DNA of 64,000 nucleotides from Flavobacteriales bacterium (lineage in GTDB: Bacteria > Bacteroidota > Bacteroidia > Flavobacteriales_F > PHOS-HE28): positions 60,566-124,565 of the forward strand of contig JACJZG010000012.1 in assembly GCA_020635715.1 (NCBI GenBank), given 5' to 3'. A program made the translations under genes and the position numbers. How positions within the stretch are numbered: the first letter of the stretch is position 1; every line of letters starts with the position of its first letter. Shown piece after piece: positions 34,980 through 42,832 of this stretch. Under the pieces are notes generated by a model. It ran no database searches, was not told where the DNA came from, and saw only the letters and a program-made list of their open reading frames with translations.

Positions 34980-35963
34980 CCCACTCGCACCACGGCGGTC
35001 TGACAGTTGGGCCCTGCCATCAAACACATTGGCCGTGCGTTCATCCTAGTTGTCCTGCACCCCAGGGCCATGATCGTTCCACGTGGAACATCGGGTCATC
35101 AACAACTATTCAACGATCCCTATTCACGATCGTTGGCCAGCGTTCCAATGCCTTCCTAGTCCACATCGCTGCCGCGTTCACGAGATGTCCCCTGCATCGG
35201 ACCTTACCCCGGCCAGATCGGTTCTTCCTGCCATTGAGCCCAACTGATCCTTAGACAATCGTTCCCGCCATATGGAATGCCGGCCGCAGCGGTCCAGAAC
35301 CCCTGCAAACGGCGATCGCACATCCCTTCTCATCGGGATACACTCTGATCCAAGTAAGCAGCACGCAATCGACTTCGCCACGACCTATCAGCGCGCTACA
35401 TCATCCAACTTACACGAGCTGGTCAGCGCAGTTCCGAATTAGTCCGGCGGCGATCACTTTATCACGCAACTTAGTACGGCATGTGTACATCGGCCACTAG
35501 CACCCTTTCTACCCATTTTCCTGGATGCAAGACGGAAGCATCTTCGGCCCGTCAAGGCGCGAAACCCGTTCTCCTGGGGGCGGGCCGCGCCTCACTTGGT
35601 GTTGTGCTAGGGTTTAACAACGCCGGCTTGCCGAAGGAGGCACTGGTGGAGCAGAACGATCCCTTTCAGATCGCTACAAGCGTCACGGAACCTCCGACGG
35701 CCCTGTTCATACCAACTCCACCTTCCCCTCATAGGCCGTAGACCCCAAAAGGCGTCAGAAGCCACCAGAACCGCCCAGAGAGCCCAGTTGAACCCGCCAG
35801 CAAGGGTGAGCTCCGGACATGCCGCGATCGTCTCTTAGGGGGCATTTCTTGAGCTCGTTTTACTTGATTGATTATCAGCCGATTAAGCCCATTGTTTGGA
35901 GGGGGGCGTGATAACCTGCCTATAGCGCGTTGACCCGCTCTGGATCCGTGCCCGAGCCCATCG
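34980..35963. other. Non-coding stretch between mnmG and ALDH7, holding parS copy 3
   Basis: Almost 1 kb without a convincing gene. The longest frames (35481-35741 plus, 35178-35381 minus) have no family likeness and unusual composition. It holds parS-like copy 3. ATCGTT-type short words recur at 35100-35260, and an A/T-rich patch lies at about 35845-35900. No consistent set of DnaA boxes was seen, so I do not call an origin here. Confidence 0.5.
35076..35089. promoter_or_regulatory. parS-like palindrome, copy 3
   Basis: A third exact GTTCCACGTGGAAC, about 100 bases past the mnmG stop. The three copies span only 2 kb and I found none elsewhere in the window. Confidence 0.85.
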
Positions 35964-35971
35964 TACTTTTG
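35964..35971 (+). promoter_or_regulatory. -7 promoter element for ALDH7 gene
   Basis: TACTTTTG, exact consensus, 18 bases before ATG 35990. It overlaps the 5' end of the longer TTG-started frame (from 35930), so that longer frame is not the true start. Confidence 0.65.
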
Positions 35972-35989
35972 CGGCCCGAAAGACCAACC

Positions 35990-37549
35990 ATGAGCTCAAC
36001 CTTGAACGCCCCCGGCCGGATCACAGAAATCCTTAAGAACATTGGAGTGAGTGAGGAGAACAGCGGTGTCTCCACCGGAACCACCTGGTTGAAAGGGGAG
36101 GGGGCCGTGCTCAGCAGTTACAGCCCGGTGGATGGCGCCTTGATCGGCACCGTGCGAAGTGCCTCTGAAGCGGAATACGAGAAGGCCATCATCGCCGCGG
36201 AAAAGGCCTTTATCGAGTGGCGCCATTGGCCTGCACCCAAACGCGGCGAAGTGGTGCGCCAACTGGGTGAGGCGCTTCGAGAGCACAAGGAGGACCTGGG
36301 CAAGTTGGTGAGCTATGAAATGGGAAAGAGCTACCAGGAAGGACTTGGCGAGGTGCAGGAGATGATCGACATCTGCGACTTCGCGGTCGGTCTTTCCCGC
36401 CAGCTGCACGGCCTCACCATGCATAGCGAACGTCCGGAGCACCGCATGTATGAGCAATGGCATCCGGTTGGCCTGGTGGGCATCATCACCGCATTCAACT
36501 TCCCGGTCGCAGTATGGAGCTGGAACACCGCCCTCGCCTGGGTTTGCGGCGATGTATGCGTATGGAAGCCCAGTGAGAAGGTGCCCCTGTGCAGCATTGC
36601 GTGCCAGCACATCGCCTCCGAGGTCTTCAAACGAAATGGAGTTCCCGAAGGTGTGAGCGTGCTCATCAACGGCGGCCGCGAAGTGGGAGAGTGGATGAGC
36701 GCGGATACTCGGATCCCTTTGGTGAGCGCCACCGGTAGCACCCGCATGGGCAAGGCCGTTTCCGCCACTGTAGGTCAGCGCCTGGGTCGCTCGCTGCTTG
36801 AACTGGGAGGCAACAACGCCATCATCATCAGCGACAAGGCCGACCTCGACATGTCGTTGATCGGTTGTGTGTTCGGTGCCGTTGGTACTGCAGGTCAACG
36901 GTGTACCTCCACCCGCCGTCTGATCATCCACGACAAGGTGTACGACGCCTTCGCAGCGAAGCTCAAGAAGGCCTACGCGCAACTGCGCATCGGCGACCCT
37001 CTTGACGAGAAGAACCATGTTGGTCCCCTCATTGATGGGGCGGCCGTGGCCATGTACGAGAACGCTCTGCGGGCGGCTACGGAACAAGGCGGGAGGATCC
37101 TGGTCGAAGGGGGTGTAATGAACGGCGCCGGTTACGAAAGTGGTTGCTACGTGCGGCCGGCGATCGTGGAGGCCACGCCGGAAATGGCCATTGTGCAGGA
37201 GGAGACCTTCGCCCCCATTCTGTACCTGATCCGCTACACCGGGGATGTCAACAACGCCATCGCCATCCAGAACGGCGTGAAACAGGGCCTCAGTAGTTCC
37301 ATCATGACTTTGGACCTGCGCGAAGCTGAACGCTTCCTGAGCGCTTCCGGAAGTGATTGCGGGATCGCCAATGTGAACATCGGAACCAGTGGTGCGGAGA
37401 TCGGAGGCGCCTTCGGGGGTGAGAAGGAGACCGGCGGCGGTCGGGAAAGCGGTAGCGATGCTTGGAAGGCCTACATGCGGCGGCAGACCAACACCATCAA
37501 CTACGGCAGTAAACTGCCGCTCGCTCAAGGGATCAAGTTCGATCTCTAA
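35990..37549 (+). CDS. Aldehyde dehydrogenase, ALDH7 (antiquitin) family
   Basis: A 519-residue NAD-dependent aldehyde dehydrogenase whose closest likeness is ALDH7A1, the 2-aminoadipate 6-semialdehyde dehydrogenase of lysine breakdown. The NAD site motif ITAFNFPVAVWSWNTALAW near residue 165, the glycine motif FVSATGST-type (LVSATGSTRMGKAV), the LELGGNNAII catalytic glutamate region and the nucleophile cysteine in TAGQRCTSTRR are all in place. Cytoplasmic, intact, of normal length. The lysine role is by family resemblance; a general aldehyde role is also possible. No lysine-degradation partners lie beside it. Confidence 0.93.
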   Translation: MSSTLNAPGRITEILKNIGVSEENSGVSTGTTWLKGEGAVLSSYSPVDGALIGTVRSASEAEYEKAIIAAEKAFIEWRHWPAPKRGEVVRQLGEALREHKEDLGKLVSYEMGKSYQEGLGEVQEMIDICDFAVGLSRQLHGLTMHSERPEHRMYEQWHPVGLVGIITAFNFPVAVWSWNTALAWVCGDVCVWKPSEKVPLCSIACQHIASEVFKRNGVPEGVSVLINGGREVGEWMSADTRIPLVSATGSTRMGKAVSATVGQRLGRSLLELGGNNAIIISDKADLDMSLIGCVFGAVGTAGQRCTSTRRLIIHDKVYDAFAAKLKKAYAQLRIGDPLDEKNHVGPLIDGAAVAMYENALRAATEQGGRILVEGGVMNGAGYESGCYVRPAIVEATPEMAIVQEETFAPILYLIRYTGDVNNAIAIQNGVKQGLSSSIMTLDLREAERFLSASGSDCGIANVNIGTSGAEIGGAFGGEKETGGGRESGSDAWKAYMRRQTNTINYGSKLPLAQGIKFDL

Positions 37550-37621
37550 GGCCTTTCCTTTCCGGAATTTCGTCGTCGGTCCCGTCTGGCCAACTTGAGC
37601 CGGATATATTCGCCGGGAAGC

Positions 37622-38872
37622 ATGATCACCCGTTCCTTCATCGCGTGCATCATCCTGGCGCTGTCAGGATGTGCTCAGCCCCGTGAGCGTGAGGTGATCC
37701 CGCGCACAGGGGCCTGGCGCATGGAGATGGATCTTGCAGGGGAGGTGCTGCCGTTCCAGTTCGAGTTGCAACGCGGCGCTGACCAGACCTGGACGGCCTC
37801 CATCAAGAACGCATCCGAAACCATTGCGGTAAAGGATATCGAACTGCACCACGATACGTTCGTCATGCGCATGCCCCTCTTCGATTCCGAATTCCGTGGC
37901 CTTGTGCTGAATGATAGCGTGATCCAGGGAGAGTGGTATAACCACCTCAAAGGCCCGGACTACCGCATTCATTTCGTAGCACATGCAGGCAAGACCCATC
38001 GGTTCGAGGGTCCATCCAACGGTACCGGGCGTTTCGCCGGGACCTGGGAGACCCACTTCAGTGCTGGTACCGCCGATGCGTACAATGCCATCGGTATCTT
38101 CGAACAGGGCCCAGAAGGGCGGGCCACCGGGACCTTCGTCACGGAGACCGGTGATTATCGCTTCCTGGAGGGTTCCGTGCACAACGACTCACTCTGGCTT
38201 TCCTGCTTCGATGGTTCGCACGCCTTCCTGTTCAATGCCACGCTCCGTGGCGACAGTATCATGGGACGCTTCCGCAGTGGTACGCATTGGCAGGAAGCCT
38301 GGACCGGTGTGCGCAACCCCGATTACGAGCTGCGGAACCCGGATTCGCTGACCTTCCTGAAGGAGGGCTACGACATGGCCGACTTCACCTTTCCCGACCT
38401 CGAGGGGAACGACATCTCCCCGCATGATCCACGCTTCCGGAACAAGGTGCTGTTGCTACAGGTGATGGGCAGCTGGTGCCCCAACTGCGTGGATGAGACC
38501 GTAATGCTCAAGGACCTCCACGAGGAATACGCCGCCCAGGGGCTGGACGTGATCGCCATCGCCTTCGAGAAGTACATGGACGATACCAAGGCCATTGAAG
38601 GGCTCAAGCGATACAAGGCCACCTTGGGCGTCCCTTACACGATGGTGTATGCCGGAATGGCCTCGAAAGAGCAAGCCGCCGCCAAGCTGCCCTTCCTGGA
38701 CCACGTTATGAGCTATCCCACCTGCATCTTCGTGGATCGCGCTGGCAAGGTCCGCCGGATCCGCACCGGCTTCTATGGTCCCAGTACCGGGAAGCACTAC
38801 GAGGCCTACAAGCGCAACCTGCGCCACTTCGTGGAACAGCTCTTGTCCGAACCCATGGCAGCGGATAGTTGA
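37622..38872 (+). CDS. Thioredoxin-fold (TlpA-like) lipoprotein
   Basis: A 416-residue lipoprotein, with lipobox LALSGC at residue 18. The N-terminal 250 residues are beta-rich and of no family I can name (repeats like YRIHFVAHAGKTHRFEG and DSIMGRFRSGTHWQEAW). The C-terminal 150 residues are a TlpA/redoxin domain with active site GSWCPNCVDE (CxxC). Such proteins reduce or oxidise envelope protein disulfides. It resembles Bacteroidota redoxin proteins with long N-terminal extensions. ATG 37622 was chosen for the signal peptide; TATATTCG (37605-37612, one mismatch) precedes it. Confidence 0.87.
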   Translation: MITRSFIACIILALSGCAQPREREVIPRTGAWRMEMDLAGEVLPFQFELQRGADQTWTASIKNASETIAVKDIELHHDTFVMRMPLFDSEFRGLVLNDSVIQGEWYNHLKGPDYRIHFVAHAGKTHRFEGPSNGTGRFAGTWETHFSAGTADAYNAIGIFEQGPEGRATGTFVTETGDYRFLEGSVHNDSLWLSCFDGSHAFLFNATLRGDSIMGRFRSGTHWQEAWTGVRNPDYELRNPDSLTFLKEGYDMADFTFPDLEGNDISPHDPRFRNKVLLLQVMGSWCPNCVDETVMLKDLHEEYAAQGLDVIAIAFEKYMDDTKAIEGLKRYKATLGVPYTMVYAGMASKEQAAAKLPFLDHVMSYPTCIFVDRAGKVRRIRTGFYGPSTGKHYEAYKRNLRHFVEQLLSEPMAADS

Positions 38873-38875
38873 GCC

Positions 38876-40396
38876 TTATGGCTTCAACGGCTTGTCCACC
38901 TGGATGCGTTCCTCCTGGTTGGCCAGGATCCACGCCAGGTGGAATGCCAGCAGGGTGCGCTGATGCAGCAGGTCGGGATCGATCTTCTCCACATCATCAC
39001 CGGGTTGATGATAGTCCTCGTGCACGCCGCTGAAGAAGAAGACACTGGGCACACCCTTGCGAGCGAAGTTGTAGTGGTCGCTCCGATAGTAAAAGCGGTT
39101 CGGGTCGCTCTCCGCGTTATACGTGTAGTCAAGCTCCAGATCGGTATAGGTGCGATTGGCCCGCTCATTCGCGTCGTGCAAGGCGGAACTCAACCGGTCA
39201 CTGCCGATCACATAGATGTAGGGTGGCGAGCTGGCGTGCGCGCTATCCCGCCGTCCGATCATGTCGATGTTGATGTCCGCCACGGTGTTCGCCAGCGGGA
39301 AGACCGGATGATCGCTGTAATAGCGCGAGCCTAGAAGGCCTTTCTCCTCGCCGCTCACCGGCATGACCAGTACACTCCGACGTGGACCCTTGCCGGCCGC
39401 CTTGGCCTGGGCGAAAGCCTTCGCGATGCCGATCATGGCCACCGTACCCGTGCCATCATCATCCGCCCCGTTGTACACCACGCCGTCCTTCACGCCTATG
39501 TGGTCGTAGTGCGCGGTGAGCACCACGATCTCGTCCTTCTTGTCCGTGCCTTCAATGAACGCCAGTACGTTCTCAGCCGTCAGTCGCTGTTCGGAGAGCT
39601 GCACGGTGAGTTCGAACCGCACGGGAAGGAAACGCACCTTCTTCTTGCGTCTAAGCCTGGCGATGGTGTTCCTGCCCAGCATTCCATCCATCACCGCCCG
39701 ATCGATCATGATCATCTGCACACCTTGGTCGGCCTTGGCCCGTGGTTCCTGGTCCGCCAATCGCATATGGGAACCGCTCAGGTGCATGAGCCCGATCATC
39801 TGAGGGAGCCCATCCACGGCTACCAGCACGGTCCGTACCCCGGCGCCCTGCAACTGCTCCACTCGGGTGCGCAACGCACGCATGGCCGCCATGCCCTCGC
39901 CGAACTGCCCTGCATCCAGCAGCACAGTGCGTCCCTTCAATACCGCCGGGTCCACAGGGGCGCTCACGGGCAGGAATGCCAATTCTTCGACCGACCCACC
40001 CTCCTGGAGCTGCTCCTGGAAATAGAACAGTTCCTTCCCGTACCGCAAGGTGTCCGGGCCGTGCACCAAGTAGATCGTTCCCGATCTGCGCTCAATGACA
40101 TCGAACGGCTGGAAATAACCCTCCACAACGCTGCTCGGATCAGGCGCTTGCACGGGTGGTATGCCCGCCTCAGAGAACTGGTCCTTCAAATAGGCGGCCG
40201 CCATCTTCTGGCCTTGCTTGCCGGTATCCCTTCCCAGGAAAGCGTCACTCGCGATGACGCGCAAGTGATCCATCAATGCGTCCTTCGTGATGGTGGAGGC
40301 GAAGCGCAACGCCACACTATCCACTTGGGCATGGAGCGTTGACGAGATGCAACCGGCCATGACCAGGCCAGCGCTGAGGATGGATCGGCAACTCAT
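38876..40396 (-). CDS. Secreted M28 family aminopeptidase
   Basis: A zinc peptidase of 506 residues with an N-terminal signal (ILSAGLVMAGC, perhaps a lipobox at cysteine 16). The two-zinc site is complete: LTAHYDHIG (His), NGADDDGTG (Asp), SGEEKGLLG (catalytic Glu), INIDMIGRRD (Asp) and VHEDYHQPGD (His). A protease-associated-like domain inserts at about residue 130-230. It probably trims N-terminal residues from peptides in the periplasm or on the surface. Its start overlaps the stop of rpiB (ATGA-like, 40393-40396). Its 3' end is 3 bases from the convergent thioredoxin-like gene. Confidence 0.91.
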   Translation of the reverse strand: MSCRSILSAGLVMAGCISSTLHAQVDSVALRFASTITKDALMDHLRVIASDAFLGRDTGKQGQKMAAAYLKDQFSEAGIPPVQAPDPSSVVEGYFQPFDVIERRSGTIYLVHGPDTLRYGKELFYFQEQLQEGGSVEELAFLPVSAPVDPAVLKGRTVLLDAGQFGEGMAAMRALRTRVEQLQGAGVRTVLVAVDGLPQMIGLMHLSGSHMRLADQEPRAKADQGVQMIMIDRAVMDGMLGRNTIARLRRKKKVRFLPVRFELTVQLSEQRLTAENVLAFIEGTDKKDEIVVLTAHYDHIGVKDGVVYNGADDDGTGTVAMIGIAKAFAQAKAAGKGPRRSVLVMPVSGEEKGLLGSRYYSDHPVFPLANTVADINIDMIGRRDSAHASSPPYIYVIGSDRLSSALHDANERANRTYTDLELDYTYNAESDPNRFYYRSDHYNFARKGVPSVFFFSGVHEDYHQPGDDVEKIDPDLLHQRTLLAFHLAWILANQEERIQVDKPLKP

Positions 40397-40830
40397 GCGG
40401 TCTCCAGTTCGATCTTCTCCACGCGGCGTTGGTGGCGGCCACCTTCGAACTGACCGGCAAGGAACGAGTCCACAATGGCGAAGGCCGTTGCGGTGGTGAT
40501 GAACCTGGCTGGGAGTGACAGGACGTTCGCATTGTTGTGCTCCCTGGCCAAGCGGGCCACCACTGGTTCCCAGGCCAATGCCGCTCGTATCCCCTTGTGC
40601 CGGTTCGCACTGATATTCACGCCATTACCGCTGCCACAGATCAGAATGCCCAAGGCGCCGGCTTCATTCTGCACCGCGCTGGCCACCGCATGGGCGTGAT
40701 CCGGATAATCCACGCTGTCCTTCACGTGGGTGCCTTTATCGGTCACCTCGTGCCCAAGGGCGCGCAGATGGTCCTTCAACTGATGCTTCAGATCGAAGCC
40801 TGCATGGTCACTGCCGATCAAGATGTGCAT
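40393..40830 (-). CDS. rpiB: Ribose-5-phosphate isomerase B
   Basis: A 145-residue RpiB interconverting ribose 5-phosphate and ribulose 5-phosphate in the pentose phosphate pathway. Seen: IGSDHAGFDLK at the N-terminus, the active-site cysteine in ILICGSGNGVNISANRHKGIRAA (Cys65), and the NNANVLSLPAR tail motif. Full length for the family. It is the first gene of a two-gene minus-strand unit with the M28 peptidase. A perfect -7 element lies upstream. Confidence 0.96.
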   Translation of the reverse strand: MHILIGSDHAGFDLKHQLKDHLRALGHEVTDKGTHVKDSVDYPDHAHAVASAVQNEAGALGILICGSGNGVNISANRHKGIRAALAWEPVVARLAREHNNANVLSLPARFITTATAFAIVDSFLAGQFEGGRHQRRVEKIELETA

Positions 40831-40850
40831 GGGTGAACAGATCTATGCCC

Positions 40851-40858
40851 CAAAGATA
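40851..40858 (-). promoter_or_regulatory. -7 promoter element for rpiB
   Basis: TATCTTTG on the minus strand, exact consensus, 20 bases before the rpiB ATG (40830). No TTG at the -33 spacing was found. Confidence 0.55.
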
Positions 40859-41137
40859 CCCGCATCAGGATCTGACGATCCGATCGTGGGATCCCCTGCA
40901 TGAAGGTGTATATCTGGCGGTAACATTCCGGAAAAGTCCGGCCGAATTTTCGCCTTAGTCGAATGTGCCTGCCCACCAAAACTTCTTGTCGATCGATCTG
41001 CACCCGTTCCACACGATCAGCAGCGCTCTTTCGCCGGTCAGTTTATCCACGATCCGCTTTCTGATCATCCTTCAACGATCGTTCATTGCCACCAATATCC
41101 CCTTGATACTTATCTCCCTTCCGCTTCCTGATCTCCG

Positions 41138-41169
41138 TTGGATCGTTCATCCAAGGTGCGTTAATTTTG
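41138..41169 (+). promoter_or_regulatory. Promoter with inverted repeat for the MORN gene
   Basis: A -33 TTG (41138-41140) and an exact -7 element TAATTTTG (41162-41169) are 21 bases apart. The inverted repeat TTGGAT-CGTTC-ATCCAA (41138-41154) covers the -33 element, and the 10-mer GATCGTTCAT inside it recurs 64 bases upstream (41077-41086). A regulator bound there would block or recruit polymerase. The leader would be about 90 bases and A/T-rich. Confidence 0.55.
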
Positions 41170-41264
41170 ATAACCGATCCGGTCAAGTGCCACTGCGCCG
41201 GATCATCAACAGATCCAACGGCCTATACTACTATATCATTCTTTTAAAGAGAAAAAGAGAATAC

Positions 41265-42797
41265 ATGAAGAACCTGTTGAGGAGGGTCGTGGTGGTGTTC
41301 GGTCTGATGAGCTTGGTCCATGTTCAAGCGCAAACGGATAGTCTGCATCGGTACTACCACCCGAACGGCCGGGTGGCCAGCGAAGGAATGCTGGTCGATG
41401 GACGACCGGAAGGGCACTGGCGCACCTTCTACGAGAACGGGACCTTGCGCAGTGAAGGTGATCGCAAGGACCTGCTGCTGGAGGGTGTCTGGAGGTTCTA
41501 CGATGAGAAGGGTCGGCTTGTGAACACCATCACCTACATGGCCGACAAGAAGAACGGTCCGTCGTTGAAGTACGATACCACAGGTGTGGTGCGGGTGGAG
41601 GAGGTGTTCGTGGATGATCAGCGTGCAGGCACGGTCCGCTATTACCACGCCAATGGGCAGTTGCATAAAGAAGTCCCGTTCGTGGCGGGCAAGGAGGAGG
41701 GGAAAGGATATGAATATGGTGAGGATGGTCGGATCGTCGCGTTGCTTCAATATGGCGCGGGACTGCTGAGGAAGCGGGAGGATATCAACCGCATCGATGA
41801 AATGGGCTTGAGGCAGGGTCCCTGGAAGGAATTCCACCCGAACGGCAAGGTGAAGCGGGAAGGGACCTACGTGGACGGCCAGGAACAAGGCATCTTCAAG
41901 GAATATGACCCTCAAGGTGGGCTGAAGGACATGGTGAAGTATGACAATGGGGTGAAGGATGAACAAGCCTCGCAGGCTCAAATGCTGGATATCAAGCGCA
42001 CCTATCACCCGAATGGGAAAGTGGCCAGCATGGGCAGCTATTCAAAGGCTGGCAAGAAGGAAGGTCTCTTCCGGCAGTTCAGTGAACAAGGGGAGGCCAC
42101 CACGGCGAGCATCTATTCGGGAGACCAGTTGATCAGTGAGGGTGCGGTGAACGAGGCGGGTGCCATGGAAGGGGAATGGACCGAGTTCTATGCCACCGGC
42201 GAGAAGCGCGCCTCGGGTTCGTACAAGAACGGCCGTAGGGACGGTGAGTGGAACTTCTACCACCGCAATGGGAGGATCGAACAGAAGGGCAAGTATCAGA
42301 ACGGGCTTCCGCAGGGCAGCTGGGTCTGGTTCCACGACAATGGGAGCAAACACCGGGAGGAACTCTACCGAAAGGGCAAGGAGGATGGCGCGTCCGTGGA
42401 GTACGATACGACCGGAGCGGTCATCGTTCAAGGCGATTACATAGACGGGCTCAAGGATGGCAAGTGGTTCTACAAGGTGGGTGATCACCAGGAGGTGGGC
42501 CGTTACAAGGATGGCTTGAAGGAGGGCGAATGGGTGCACACGTACGAGAACGGGAAGAAGCACTTCGTGGGCTCCTTCGTGAACGGGGATCCGGATGGCA
42601 AGCAGAAGTGGTGGTACCCGAACGGTCAGTTGCGGCTCGAGGGCCGCTATCACCTCGGCGAGGAGCAGGGTGACTTCACCTACTACAACGAGCAGGGTTA
42701 TCCCGTCACGGTGGTGCGCTACAAGGATGGCGCTGAGATCAAGATCGATGGTGAACGGATCCCGGCCCCCTATCGCATCGAGGATGTGACCCCTTGA
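41265..42797 (+). CDS. MORN/YwqK-type repeat secreted protein
   Basis: A 510-residue protein with a signal peptide (RVVVVFGLMSLVHVQAQ), then about seventeen repeats of 20-24 residues, each with the core Y-x-x-N-G-x-x-x-x-E-G, for example YYHPNGRVASEG, EFHPNGKVKREG, WWYPNGQLRLEG. This is the YwqK-type/MORN repeat family; in Bacteroidota these are usually exported proteins of unknown role. Some databases call the family a toxin-antitoxin antitoxin, but nothing here supports such a role. The sequence is regular to the C-terminus. It lies 35 bases before a histidine kinase gene and may be cotranscribed. ATG 41265 is chosen for the signal peptide. Confidence 0.87.
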   Translation: MKNLLRRVVVVFGLMSLVHVQAQTDSLHRYYHPNGRVASEGMLVDGRPEGHWRTFYENGTLRSEGDRKDLLLEGVWRFYDEKGRLVNTITYMADKKNGPSLKYDTTGVVRVEEVFVDDQRAGTVRYYHANGQLHKEVPFVAGKEEGKGYEYGEDGRIVALLQYGAGLLRKREDINRIDEMGLRQGPWKEFHPNGKVKREGTYVDGQEQGIFKEYDPQGGLKDMVKYDNGVKDEQASQAQMLDIKRTYHPNGKVASMGSYSKAGKKEGLFRQFSEQGEATTASIYSGDQLISEGAVNEAGAMEGEWTEFYATGEKRASGSYKNGRRDGEWNFYHRNGRIEQKGKYQNGLPQGSWVWFHDNGSKHREELYRKGKEDGASVEYDTTGAVIVQGDYIDGLKDGKWFYKVGDHQEVGRYKDGLKEGEWVHTYENGKKHFVGSFVNGDPDGKQKWWYPNGQLRLEGRYHLGEEQGDFTYYNEQGYPVTVVRYKDGAEIKIDGERIPAPYRIEDVTP

Positions 42798-42832
42798 TCC
42801 AACAGCCGAAGGACCTTCAGTAAGTTCGTGCC

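Noticed and set aside
35481..35741. 86-residue plus-strand frame in the gap after mnmG
   Set aside because: No family likeness, no promoter element, composition unlike its neighbours.
35845..35900. A/T-rich patch considered as a replication-origin unwinding element
   Set aside because: No accompanying cluster of DnaA boxes could be found, so it is only mentioned as a feature of the gap.
35996..37528. 510-residue minus-strand open frame opposite the ALDH7 gene
   Set aside because: Antisense to a clear aldehyde dehydrogenase, with no motif and shadow-like composition.
41043..41051. TTATCCACG, one mismatch from a DnaA box
   Set aside because: Only one isolated near-match, inside a promoter region; not enough to call an origin.
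41265..42797. YwqK repeat protein as a toxin-antitoxin antitoxin
   Set aside because: No toxin gene is adjacent and the protein has a signal peptide; the label is a naming carry-over in this family.
42821..42828. TAAGTTCG as the promoter of the multi-PAS kinase gene
   Set aside because: It is only four bases from the ATG, too close for the transcription start to precede the start codon.
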